Source: an uncultured Lachnospiraceae bacterium
GTDB taxonomy: Bacteria; Bacillota; Clostridia; Lachnospirales; Lachnospiraceae
DNA: 38,837 bases
Direction: 5' to 3'
Assembly (NCBI GenBank): GCA_948794795.1
Contig: CAQGLR010000038.1
Coordinates: forward strand, 1 to 38,837
A program made the translations under genes and the position numbers. The notes under the pieces are model-generated. The model worked only from the letters and a program-made list of their open reading frames with translations, searched no databases and had not been told where the DNA came from. How positions within the stretch are numbered: position 1 is the first letter of the stretch; each line of letters starts with the position of its first letter. This document shows, in pieces, positions 1 through 7,363 of the stretch.

Positions 1-327
1 AGGCACCTAAAAGCCTTGTTTCGTATATTTTTTTCTTAAGTTCGCACTTATGGGGGGGGGTATGAGCCTGTTGGACAGGCCAGGGTTGGTTATAACATGG
101 CCAGGTGTGGTGAAATAAGCTACAGCATTGATGCAGCATACAGGTGCAATGGTTATGGTACAAGGATGCTTGGCCTTCTTGAAGAAATGGAAGAAATAAA
201 GAAAAAGACAGACAGGCTCTGTGCTATGGTAAAAATTACAAATGCTGCATCACAAAAGTGTTTTGAAAAGCTTGGGTATTTGAAAAGTTTTAAAGAAGAT
301 ATGGTTTATTATGTTAAGGATATATAA
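1..327 (+). CDS. GNAT acetyltransferase, 3' part, PseH-like; frame broken at a G9 tract
   Basis: Only the 3' part is in the window. The readable C-terminal half (97-327) has the GNAT acetyl-CoA core: a GEISYSID strand, the RCNGYGT pyrophosphate loop, and a closing NAASQKCFEKLGY motif. Reading the same frame upstream gives YEPVGQARV, the normal preceding strand, so ATG 97 is internal and has no proper ribosome binding site. That frame meets a TAA at 37-39. The frame one base away stays open to the window edge and reads SLVSYIFF, plausible GNAT sequence. The two frames meet at nine G (52-60), and eight G would make one continuous gene. Lying directly before pseI, it is probably the acetyltransferase acting on the UDP-4-amino sugar in pseudaminic acid synthesis. 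Another amino-sugar acetyltransferase is possible. Confidence 0.7.
52..60 (+). repeat. G9 homopolymer tract inside the acetyltransferase gene
   Basis: Nine consecutive G in otherwise AT-rich coding DNA, exactly where the acetyltransferase reading frame switches. Loss of one G would join the upstream open frame to the GNAT core. Such tracts are classic slipped-strand phase-variation sites in Campylobacter and Helicobacter surface-sugar genes. A sequencing miscount is the main alternative. Confidence 0.8.
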
Positions 328-393
328 AAATTATCTGGCAGGTGGTATATAAAAACATAATATAGCATTTTATCCAATAAAAAGGAGCTTGTA

Positions 394-1425
394 ATGAAGT
401 TATTAGAATATATAAACCAGGGAAAGACTTATATAATTGCGGAAATGTCAGCTAACCATGCAGGTTCACTGGAAAATGCAAAGGAAATAATACATGCAGC
501 AAAAGAGGCAGGGGCTGACTGTATCAAGACCCAGACATATACAGCAGATACTCTGACAATAAACTGTGATAATAAATATTTCTGTATAGATAATGGCACA
601 TGGGAGGGTGAAAACCTTTACTATTTATATGAAAAAGCATATACACCATGGGAATGGCAGGAGATTTTAAAGGCAGAAGCAGAGAAAAAAGGGATAGATT
701 TTTTGTCAACTCCTTTTGACAGGGTATCTGTGGATTTTCTGGAGAAGCTTGGAGTGGAAGCATATAAAATAGCATCTTTTGAGCTGGTTGATATCCCGTT
801 GATAAGTTATGTTGCATCAAAAGGTAAGCCAGTTATACTGTCGACAGGGATGGGTTCTATTGGGGAAATATGTGATGCTGTTACTGCAATAAAAGAATAC
901 CATGACAACTTTGTATTATTGAAATGTTCCAGTGCATATCCAGCTGTCCTGGAAGAAATGAATCTTGCAACTATAACAGATATGAAGGAACGTTTTAGGT
1001 GTCCTGTAGGTTTGTCTGACCATTCCATGGGGTCTGCTGGTGCAGTTATGGCAGTTGCAATGGGTGCCTGTGTAATTGAGAAACATTTCTGCCTGGACAG
1101 GGGTATTAAAAACCCTGATTCTTCATTTTCAATGGAACCGGATGAATTTTCTGTAATGGTAAGGGATATACGCATTGCAGAAAAATTAAAGGGAAAAGTT
1201 TTTTATGGGCCAGAAGAGCAGGAAAAAAATAGCATTATTTTCCGTAAATCTGTATTTGCAGTGGAAGATATAAAAGCTGGCAGTATATTTTCAGAAAATA
1301 ATATAAGGGTAATACGGCCAGGATACGGGCTTCCCCCAAAATATTATAAAGACCTGCTTGGGAAAGTAGCTGCAGCAGATATAAACAGGGGTACTCCGCT
1401 GGATTTTTCTATGGTAGGGGAATAA
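394..1425 (+). CDS. pseI: Pseudaminic acid synthase
   Basis: NeuB-family enzyme condensing phosphoenolpyruvate with 2,4-diacetamido-2,4,6-trideoxy-L-altrose to give pseudaminic acid in the cytoplasm. The 343 residues cover both domains: a TIM barrel with IAEMSANHAGS near the N terminus, KIASFELVDIPL, STGMGS, LLKCSSAYPA, GLSDHSMG and VIEKHF, then a C-terminal SAF (antifreeze-like) domain from about residue 285 (FRKSVFAVEDIKAG, IRPGYGLPPKY). The ANHAG and YTPWEW signatures fit PseI better than sialic or legionaminic acid synthases. AGGAG at 383-387 supports the ATG. It is followed after 2 bp by the formyltransferase gene, and pseC and pseG lie downstream, so the pathway context agrees. pseB and pseF are not in the window and may lie upstream. 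Confidence 0.93.
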   Translation: MKLLEYINQGKTYIIAEMSANHAGSLENAKEIIHAAKEAGADCIKTQTYTADTLTINCDNKYFCIDNGTWEGENLYYLYEKAYTPWEWQEILKAEAEKKGIDFLSTPFDRVSVDFLEKLGVEAYKIASFELVDIPLISYVASKGKPVILSTGMGSIGEICDAVTAIKEYHDNFVLLKCSSAYPAVLEEMNLATITDMKERFRCPVGLSDHSMGSAGAVMAVAMGACVIEKHFCLDRGIKNPDSSFSMEPDEFSVMVRDIRIAEKLKGKVFYGPEEQEKNSIIFRKSVFAVEDIKAGSIFSENNIRVIRPGYGLPPKYYKDLLGKVAAADINRGTPLDFSMVGE

Positions 1426-1427
1426 AA

Positions 1428-2012
1428 ATGAAAAAAAAAATTTTATTTTTAACAAATAATAATAGTTCACTGGCACTTTATGAATGGCTTGTAAAGCATA
1501 ACGAAAACGTAGTGTTATATACAGGAAAACTTAATATTGATACAACCATACAGTACAGGCCTGGTATTATTATAAGTTATAATTATAAATATATCATTAG
1601 CCAGGAGGTAATAAATTATGTGGATGGTGAAATTTTTAACCTCCATATATCATTGTTGCCATGGAACCGTGGCGCAAGCCCTAATTACTGGAGCTTTATT
1701 GAAAATACCCCAAAAGGTGCAAGTATACATAAAGTTGATTCTGGTCTGGATACAGGGGATATAGTAGTGCAGGAAGAATTATTTTTTGATGAAAAGTCTG
1801 AAAGTTTTTTATCAACTTATGGGAAACTGCATGAAAAGATAAAACTGTTGTTTATGGAGAACTGGGATAATATTAAAAATGGGGATTACAGCCAGAAGAA
1901 ACAGGATGGTAAAGGTTCATTCCATACAATAAAAGATTTCCAGTCTTTTACAGGAGGCAGTATAGACTGGGAAGAAAACATTGCTTCATATAAAACAAGG
2001 ATGGGAATATAA
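1428..2012 (+). CDS. Formyltransferase-family protein, probable sugar N-formyltransferase
   Basis: Short (194 residues) single-domain member of the folate-dependent formyltransferase family (as in methionyl-tRNA, GART and sugar N-formyltransferases). The catalytic signature is present: NLHISLLPWNRG (Asn71, His73) followed by KVDSGLDTGDIV with the conserved Asp near 108. It is too short for methionyl-tRNA formyltransferase, which has about 310 residues and a C-terminal OB domain. Lying between pseI and pseC, it probably formylates an amino group on the pseudaminic-type sugar or its UDP-linked precursor. That would give an N-formyl derivative in place of, or next to, N-acetyl. Its ATG is followed at once by ten A. 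Family assignment is strong; the substrate is inferred from position. Confidence 0.8.
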   Translation: MKKKILFLTNNNSSLALYEWLVKHNENVVLYTGKLNIDTTIQYRPGIIISYNYKYIISQEVINYVDGEIFNLHISLLPWNRGASPNYWSFIENTPKGASIHKVDSGLDTGDIVVQEELFFDEKSESFLSTYGKLHEKIKLLFMENWDNIKNGDYSQKKQDGKGSFHTIKDFQSFTGGSIDWEENIASYKTRMGI

Positions 2013-2028
2013 GGGAGGACAATTGGTT

Positions 2029-3153
2029 ATGTACATACCATATGGGACACAGTCCATATCAGAAGAAGACATCCAGGCAGTGGTAAAGGTGCTGCGGTCA
2101 GATTACCTGACAACAGGGCCTGTGGTAAAAGAATTTGAAGAAAAAGTGGCAGCATATACAGGGGCAAAATATGCTGTGGCAGTTTCAAGTGGCACAGCCG
2201 CACTCCATGCAGCATGTTTTGCAGCAGGTATAAAAGAGGGCGATGAAGTAATTACATCCCCGTTTACTTTTGCAGCATCAGCTAACTGTGTGCTTTATTG
2301 TGGGGCAGAAGTGGTTTTTGCAGATATTGACAGAAAGACATATAACATTTCCCCAGAAGAAATTGAAAAGAAAATTACACCATGTACAAAAGCATTAATA
2401 CCTGTACATTACGCAGGGCAGCCATGTGACATGGATGCCATTTATGGTATTGCAGGAAAACATAACCTTGCTGTAATACAGGATGCTGCCCATGCACTTG
2501 GGGCAGATTATAAGGGCAAAAGGATTGGAAAAATGCCAGGGATGGCAGTATTAAGTTTCCATCCAGTAAAACATATAACAACAGGCGAAGGCGGAATGGT
2601 GCTTACGGATAATGAAAAGTATTACCAGCGTCTCCTGCTTTTCCGCAGCCATGGCATTACACGTGACCACAGCCTGCTACACAGGGATGGAGGCGGATGG
2701 TATTATGAACAGCAGGCACTTGGTTATAATTACAGGATAACTGATATACAGTGTGCACTTGGCATATCCCAGATGGACAGGCTTGACAGTTTTATTTCCA
2801 GGAGACGCCTGCTTGCAGGGAGATATGATGAAGCATTTAAAGAGATAAAAGGCATTATTACGCCATACCAGGCAGAAGGGTGCAACAGCAGCTGGCACCT
2901 TTATACCATACAGGTGGAAAACCGGAAAGAGGTTTTTGACAGCCTGAGAAAAGCAGGCATTGGCGTTAATGTGCATTATATCCCTGTATATATGCATCCT
3001 TATTACCGTGGGCATGGGTACAGGGATGTAAAATGTAAAAATGCAGAAGAAGTCTACAGCCATATTATAAGCCTCCCGTTATATCCTGGTTTGACAGAAG
3101 AGCAGCAGGACTATGTAATTGGAAAAGTAATTGAAGCTGTGGATGAGGTATAA
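2029..3153 (+). CDS. pseC: UDP-4-amino-4,6-dideoxy-N-acetyl-L-altrosamine transaminase
   Basis: PLP-dependent DegT/DnrJ/EryC1/StrS-family aminotransferase, second step of pseudaminic acid synthesis: converts the 4-keto product of PseB to the 4-amino sugar. It starts MYIPYGTQSISEEDI and has VSSGTAALH, ITSPFTFAASAN, PVHYAGQPCDM, IQDAAHALGA and SFHPVKHITTGEGG with the PLP lysine near residue 181. Length 374 is typical. An in-frame TTG at 1981 would extend it into the preceding gene, but GGAGG at 2014-2018 places the start at ATG 2029 and the family N terminus agrees. It is followed after 4 bp by pseG. Confidence in PseC over other sugar 4-aminotransferases rests on the neighbours as well as the motifs. 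Confidence 0.92.
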   Translation: MYIPYGTQSISEEDIQAVVKVLRSDYLTTGPVVKEFEEKVAAYTGAKYAVAVSSGTAALHAACFAAGIKEGDEVITSPFTFAASANCVLYCGAEVVFADIDRKTYNISPEEIEKKITPCTKALIPVHYAGQPCDMDAIYGIAGKHNLAVIQDAAHALGADYKGKRIGKMPGMAVLSFHPVKHITTGEGGMVLTDNEKYYQRLLLFRSHGITRDHSLLHRDGGGWYYEQQALGYNYRITDIQCALGISQMDRLDSFISRRRLLAGRYDEAFKEIKGIITPYQAEGCNSSWHLYTIQVENRKEVFDSLRKAGIGVNVHYIPVYMHPYYRGHGYRDVKCKNAEEVYSHIISLPLYPGLTEEQQDYVIGKVIEAVDEV

Positions 3154-3157
3154 ATAT

Positions 3158-4213
3158 ATGTTTTATATAAGGGCAGATGCAAATGGGATTATTGGGGCAG
3201 GGCATATAATGCGTTGTATTGCAGTTGCAGTAGAATTGCGTAAGAACCTGGAAGAAGTAGTTTTTATTGTGGCAGACCAGTACGGGCAGGGGATAGCGGA
3301 AAGCTATGGTTTTAAAACATTATGTCTTCACAGCCAGTGGGATAACCTTGAAATGGAACTTGGAATTATACTGCCACTTGTTAAAGAAAACCATGTAAGG
3401 GGGATACTGGTAGATTCATATTATGTTACAGAATATTATCTCTCAAACTTGCACAAGTATACCAGGCTTGCGTATATGGATGATATAGATGCATTTATTT
3501 ATCCAGTTGATTTACTAGTTAATTATAATATTTACGCAGAAAAGATTGATTATTTTAAACGTTATAATGATGCAGGGCTGGGTACAGAATTTTTATTAGG
3601 ATGTAATTATGTTCCACTTAGGGAAGAATTCTGTAATATAGAATCCAAAAGTATTTCAAAAATATTTAAACAAGAGAAAACTGGTAATAAAAATATTAAA
3701 ATCCTGGTTACTTCTGGTGGTGCGGATATATGTAATATAACAGGCAGTCTTTTAGAAAAATTAAAAGATAAGAGCTGGTTTAACAAAATAGACTTTCATG
3801 TTATATTAGGAAGATTTCATCAGTATAAACGTGAAATATATGAAAAATGGATAGATTGTCCTAATGTATATTTACATGAAAATGTAAAATATATGTCAGA
3901 ATATATGTCTATGTGTGATGCTGCAGTTACCGCAGGAGGTTCAACAGTATATGAACTTTGTGCTTGTGGTTTGCCATCTGTTATGTACACAGTTGCAGAT
4001 AACCAGCTTAGTATAGCACATGAATTTGATTCAAGGGGATTGGTGTTATGGTGTGGTGATGCAAGATATAATATAGATATTTGTATAGAGAATATTATTT
4101 ATAGCCTGCAAACTTTAATTAAAGATTATGAACTTCTTAAGAGAAAAAGTGAAAAATTACAAATATTAGTAGATGGACATGGTTCAGAAAGAATTGCAAA
4201 AAAATTATTATAA
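3158..4213 (+). CDS. pseG: UDP-2,4-diacetamido-2,4,6-trideoxy-beta-L-altropyranose hydrolase
   Basis: GT-B-like hydrolase removing UDP from the diacetamido sugar so that PseI can use it. The N terminus MFYIRADANGIIGAGHIMRC carries the family GxGHxxR signature with catalytic His16. Further motifs are VDSYYV, YMDDIDAF, the central ILVTSGGAD and the C-terminal AAVTAGGSTVYELCACGLPSV, which forms the nucleotide site. Length 351. An in-frame upstream TTG exists, but GAGG at 3145-3148 and the family N terminus favour ATG 3158, 4 bp after pseC. No acetyltransferase domain is fused, consistent with a separate GNAT gene upstream. It is the last gene of the pseudaminic cluster before very AT-rich, decayed DNA. 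Confidence 0.92.
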   Translation: MFYIRADANGIIGAGHIMRCIAVAVELRKNLEEVVFIVADQYGQGIAESYGFKTLCLHSQWDNLEMELGIILPLVKENHVRGILVDSYYVTEYYLSNLHKYTRLAYMDDIDAFIYPVDLLVNYNIYAEKIDYFKRYNDAGLGTEFLLGCNYVPLREEFCNIESKSISKIFKQEKTGNKNIKILVTSGGADICNITGSLLEKLKDKSWFNKIDFHVILGRFHQYKREIYEKWIDCPNVYLHENVKYMSEYMSMCDAAVTAGGSTVYELCACGLPSVMYTVADNQLSIAHEFDSRGLVLWCGDARYNIDICIENIIYSLQTLIKDYELLKRKSEKLQILVDGHGSERIAKKLL

Positions 4214-4485
4214 TATTTACTATAATAATTAAGTAGTTATAGAATTATTAGATATGTAGTATAAAGTAATAAAAATTAAATAGTATTATAAGACAGTAAT
4301 ATTATATATAATGTTTAAAATACTAGAATTACAAAGAATTTAGATATTATATTTGTTAAAAGTACCAGGTTATCTGGAATATTTTTATAAAAAATTTGTA
4401 TTGCAAATGTTTAAGTGTATATATTTTTTTGATTATAAATTTAGGGAAACATGTATCTTGATTGTATTATAATGGGAGGTGTTAC
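4214..4485 (+). other. Very AT-rich intergenic stretch
   Basis: No gene, RNA gene or convincing terminator was seen. The stretch is almost entirely A and T, with a small CCAG/CTGG hairpin near 4366-4378. TATAAT at 4468-4473 and GGGAGG just before ATG 4486 could serve the downstream recombinase remnant, but no good -35 lies 17 bp upstream. Confidence 0.5.
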
Positions 4486-5223
4486 ATGTCTACACATATA
4501 ACTAAAAACCGTATACTTGATTTCACAGTGTCCATGAAAATCCATCAAAGAAGTGCAAATACAATTAATTCATATACAACTAACATACAAAAGCTTGAGC
4601 TTTTTCTAAGAGGGGCAGAGCTTACAAAAGAACAGATGCTTTTATACAAACAGTGGTTGTCCTCACAAGGTTTTAAACAAAGTACAATCAATGCTTATCT
4701 TGCAGCAGCAAATTATTTCTGTGATGTTATGGGATGGGCAGATATGAAGGTGACACTTGACCCAGTGGTGGCAGAGGACACAAACCAGAATAAAAAACAG
4801 ATTTCTTCTTCAAATTATAAAAAATTGGTGTTTACTGCACTCCAGAATGACAAAGAGCGTCTTGCAATGATGATACAGGTTCTTTGCCATATGGATTTAC
4901 GTTTCTGTGAACTAGAGAGGCTGACAGTAGAGGCTTTAGAATGTAACAAGGTAGTTGTGGAAAGAAAACATAAGAATAAAGAAATAGAAATACCAGATAT
5001 TATTAAAGAAGACCTTTATACATACACATTACATGAACAGATTACATCAGGTATTATATTCCGGACAAGTAAGGGGGCACCAGTTGACAGGTCAAATTTC
5101 CGCAAGGATATTAAAAAACTTTGTATACTTGCAGATATAGAGGAGGAATTTGGTTCAATACAACATATAAAACATGTTGTGCTGGATGAATATCCATATT
5201 ATAGATTGAAAAAATGGAAATAA
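4486..5223 (+). pseudogene. Tyrosine recombinase, C-terminally truncated and probably inactive
   Basis: A paralogue of the intact recombinase at 16525. The SAM-like DNA-binding N domain (STINAYLAAANYF matches SSINSFLAAANCF) and the start of the catalytic domain (LAMMIQVLCHMDLRFCELE, Arg139) align without gaps, as does KGAPVDRSNFRKDIKKLC. Where the intact enzyme has PHNLRH, this one reads SIQHIKH. It then ends at residue 245 without the LGH box or the nucleophilic tyrosine, so it cannot carry out strand exchange. ATG 4486 has GGGAGG upstream; an in-frame ATG at 4462 has none. Its position between the pse genes and an aminotransferase remnant suggests a rearranged or decaying site. It may still bind DNA. 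Confidence 0.8.
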
Positions 5224-5234
5224 ACTATAGTTAG

Positions 5235-5387
5235 CGCTATGATATTTTAATTAAGGATTTGTCTGGTAAAATGGGATGTGGCAGGCAGTTTATAAGGGTT
5301 GCAGTAAGGAAAAGAGATGAAAACAGCCGTCTTGCCAGTGTGTTAAGGCAGGAAATTGGGGATTACAGTGCTGGCAAGCTGGATTAA
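5235..5387 (+). pseudogene. Remnant of an aminotransferase (C-terminal ~50 codons)
   Basis: After a stop codon at 5232-5234 the frame reads RYDILIKDLSGKMG, then GRQFIRVAVRKRDENSRLA, and ends at TAA 5385-5387. This is the characteristic end of class I/II PLP aminotransferases of the CobD/HisC-like group, often found with nucleotidyltransferases in surface-sugar loci. No start codon, PLP lysine or N-terminal part is present. The rest of the gene has therefore been deleted, with the recombinase remnant now abutting it. Confidence 0.65.
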
Positions 5388-5417
5388 AACATAAAAACAT
5401 ATACAGGAGGGCATATT

Positions 5418-6143
5418 ATGGTATTTGGTGTAATCCTTGCAGGGGGCACTGGCAGCCGCATGGGCAATGCCAGCAAGCCGAAGCAGTACCTTATGTTAGG
5501 GGATAAACCAGTTATTATACACACTGTTGAGAAATTCTTTATACATAATGCATTTGAAAAAATAATTGTGCTCTGCCCTAAGCAGTGGGTGGAGGACACA
5601 AAAGACCTTGTAAAGAAATATATCCCTGGCAGCCAGGGGCATGTGGAAGTTCTTGAAGGCGGCATGACACGCAATGAAACAATAATGAATTCCATTACTT
5701 ATATTGAAGAAAACTACGGGCTGGATGACAGCACTGTAATTGTTACACATGATTCTGTAAGACCATTTCTTACATACCGCATTATCGAGGAAAATATTAA
5801 ATATGGTTTAAAATATGGGGCTGTTGATACAGTAGTGCCTGCAACAGACACTATTGTTGAGAGCCCCGACGGGGCTGTGGCTTCATCTGTGCCTGACCGC
5901 AGGAGGATGTACCAGGGGCAGACACCACAGACATTTAATGCAAAAAAGTTAAAGGGGCTGTACCTTTCACTTAATGATGAGGAAAAGGAAACCCTTACAG
6001 ATGCCTGTAAGATATTTGTACTCAGGGGTGAAGATGTACACCTGGTACAGGGCGAAACATTTAATATAAAGATTACTTACCCATATGACCTGCGTGTGGC
6101 AGAGTCACTGGTACAGGAACAGGCAGGGAAAAATGATAATTGA
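5418..6143 (+). CDS. tarI: Ribitol-5-phosphate cytidylyltransferase
   Basis: IspD/TarI-family cytidylyltransferase making CDP-ribitol from CTP and ribitol 5-phosphate. It begins VFGVILAGGTGSRMG followed by KPKQYL (CTP-binding loop) and contains EGGMTRNETIMNS, VTHDSVRPF, TVVPATDTIVES and QTPQTFN. Length 241 is normal for the family. On its own it could be IspD (isoprenoid pathway), but a TarJ gene directly follows, which settles the call. AGGAGGG at 5406-5412 supports the start. With tarJ it forms a two-gene unit supplying CDP-ribitol. No poly(ribitol-phosphate) polymerase (TarL-like) is in the window. The only obvious candidate user here is the LicD-family gene at 19818. Confidence 0.88.
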   Translation: MVFGVILAGGTGSRMGNASKPKQYLMLGDKPVIIHTVEKFFIHNAFEKIIVLCPKQWVEDTKDLVKKYIPGSQGHVEVLEGGMTRNETIMNSITYIEENYGLDDSTVIVTHDSVRPFLTYRIIEENIKYGLKYGAVDTVVPATDTIVESPDGAVASSVPDRRRMYQGQTPQTFNAKKLKGLYLSLNDEEKETLTDACKIFVLRGEDVHLVQGETFNIKITYPYDLRVAESLVQEQAGKNDN

Positions 6144-6190
6144 AATATATGCCAGGTACTTATATTAGCCTGGCAGGAATGGAGCGTGGG

Positions 6191-7216
6191 ATGCTTAACA
6201 CAGTGTACCGCCTTGTTGCGCCAAGGCGTTTTGAAGTATGTTTTAACAATATAGATTTAAGTAGCGGGCAGGCTGTGGTAAGGCCTGCCCGCCTGTCAAT
6301 ATGCCATGCTGACCAGCGGTATTACCAGGGGCTACGGCCAGCGGAAGTACTGGGGCAGAAGCTGCCCATGGCGTTGATACATGAAGGGGCAGGGTATGTG
6401 GTGTATGACCCGTCAGGGACATTCCCGTATGGCACGGAGGTTGTCATGGTGCCAAATACCCCTGTGGAATATGACAGTGTAATTGCAGAGAACTACCTGC
6501 GTTCAAGCAGGTTCCGTGCCAGTGGTTATGACGGGTTTATGCAGGAGAATGTTGCACTTGCCCTGGACCGGTTAGTGCCGCTTGCCCCTTCCACTGACAA
6601 GGCAGTGGCAGCATTTACAGAGCTTGTGTCTGTAAGCGTGCATGCAATGAGGCGTTTTGGCAGGGCAGCACACAGCAGGAGGAGGGTAACGGGGATATGG
6701 GGTGACGGGAACCTTGGTTATATAACAGCGCTTGTTTCAAAGGCAATGTTCCCAGGGACAAAGCTTTATATTTTTGGTACAGACAGGGAGAAACTGTCCA
6801 GGTTTTCATTTGCAGAGGAAACATTCCTTGTGGCTGATATACCAGAAGACATATCTGTAGACCATGCATTTGAATGTGTGGGAGGCTCTGCATCACAGAA
6901 GGCAGTAAACCAGATTATTGGCTGTATAGAACCTGAAGGGACAATATCACTGCTTGGCGTTTCAGAATACCCTGTCCCAGTAAATACACGCATGGTATTA
7001 GAAAAAGGACTGCATATACAGGGCAGCAGCAGGAGCGGGCGTGAGGATTTTTTAGAAACCATTGCCTTGTATAAGAAATACCCATGGCTGGCAAGATACC
7101 TGGGGAATATAGTAGGCACAGAGATAGAAGTGCATACTACAGAAGATATAGTAAAGGCGTTTGAAACTGATATACAGATGGGTATGGGTAAGACAATTAT
7201 GGTATGGAACCAGTAA
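6191..7216 (+). CDS. tarJ: Ribulose-5-phosphate reductase (ribitol-5-phosphate dehydrogenase)
   Basis: Zinc-dependent medium-chain dehydrogenase reducing ribulose 5-phosphate to ribitol 5-phosphate with NADPH, the step before TarI. It shows RLSICHADQRYYQG (zinc cysteine), LPMALIHEGAG (His-Glu), MVPNTPVE, SSRFRASGYDGFMQE and GIWGDGNLGYITALV (nucleotide-binding), then HAFECVGG and LLGVSEYPVPVNTR. An in-frame TTG at 6140 overlapping the tarI stop would add 17 residues. GGAG at 6181-6184 and the family N terminus (MLNTVYRLVAP) favour ATG 6191, giving 341 residues, the usual length. It is followed by a strong hairpin and the convergent Rpn-like gene. Confidence 0.88.
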   Translation: MLNTVYRLVAPRRFEVCFNNIDLSSGQAVVRPARLSICHADQRYYQGLRPAEVLGQKLPMALIHEGAGYVVYDPSGTFPYGTEVVMVPNTPVEYDSVIAENYLRSSRFRASGYDGFMQENVALALDRLVPLAPSTDKAVAAFTELVSVSVHAMRRFGRAAHSRRRVTGIWGDGNLGYITALVSKAMFPGTKLYIFGTDREKLSRFSFAEETFLVADIPEDISVDHAFECVGGSASQKAVNQIIGCIEPEGTISLLGVSEYPVPVNTRMVLEKGLHIQGSSRSGREDFLETIALYKKYPWLARYLGNIVGTEIEVHTTEDIVKAFETDIQMGMGKTIMVWNQ

Positions 7217-7251
7217 TTTGTAAATACACTATGGCAAAAGTAGTAATTTTT

Positions 7252-7348
7252 AAGGGCAGCTGCATTAAAGATATAATATACAAAATATAAAATTACTATG
7301 TAAAAAATTTAGTTATATTATATATATTTCTTTAATCCAGCTGCCCTT
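7252..7348. terminator. Long imperfect hairpin between convergent genes, likely bidirectional terminator
   Basis: AAGGGCAGCTG (7252-7262) and its exact complement CAGCTGCCCTT (7338-7348) enclose an AT-rich interior that pairs further (ATTAAAG with CTTTAAT, TATAATATA with TATATTATA). TTTT follows on the plus strand. It lies between the ends of tarJ and the minus-strand Rpn-like gene, where a terminator is expected. The roughly 97-nt palindrome is longer than a normal terminator and could also be a MITE-like element. Confidence 0.6.
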
Positions 7349-7363
7349 TTAGCATATTTTTAA

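Noticed and set aside
97..327. ATG 97 as a genuine start of a 76-residue protein
   Set aside because: The same frame continues upstream with conserved GNAT sequence (YEPVGQARV), there is no ribosome binding site, and the protein would lack half of the fold.
1431..1440. A10 tract at the start of the formyltransferase as a phase-variation site
   Set aside because: Poly-A after ATG-AAA codons is common in AT-rich genes and the frame is intact; there is no sign of switching, though slippage cannot be excluded.
1981..2028. TTG 1981 as start of pseC
   Set aside because: GGAGG at 2014-2018 and the conserved family N terminus MYIPYGTQ place the start at ATG 2029.
2677..3063. Long open frame antisense to pseC, and similar antisense frames elsewhere
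   Set aside because: They lie opposite well-supported genes, have no ribosome binding sites or recognisable domains, and reflect the codon bias of the real genes.
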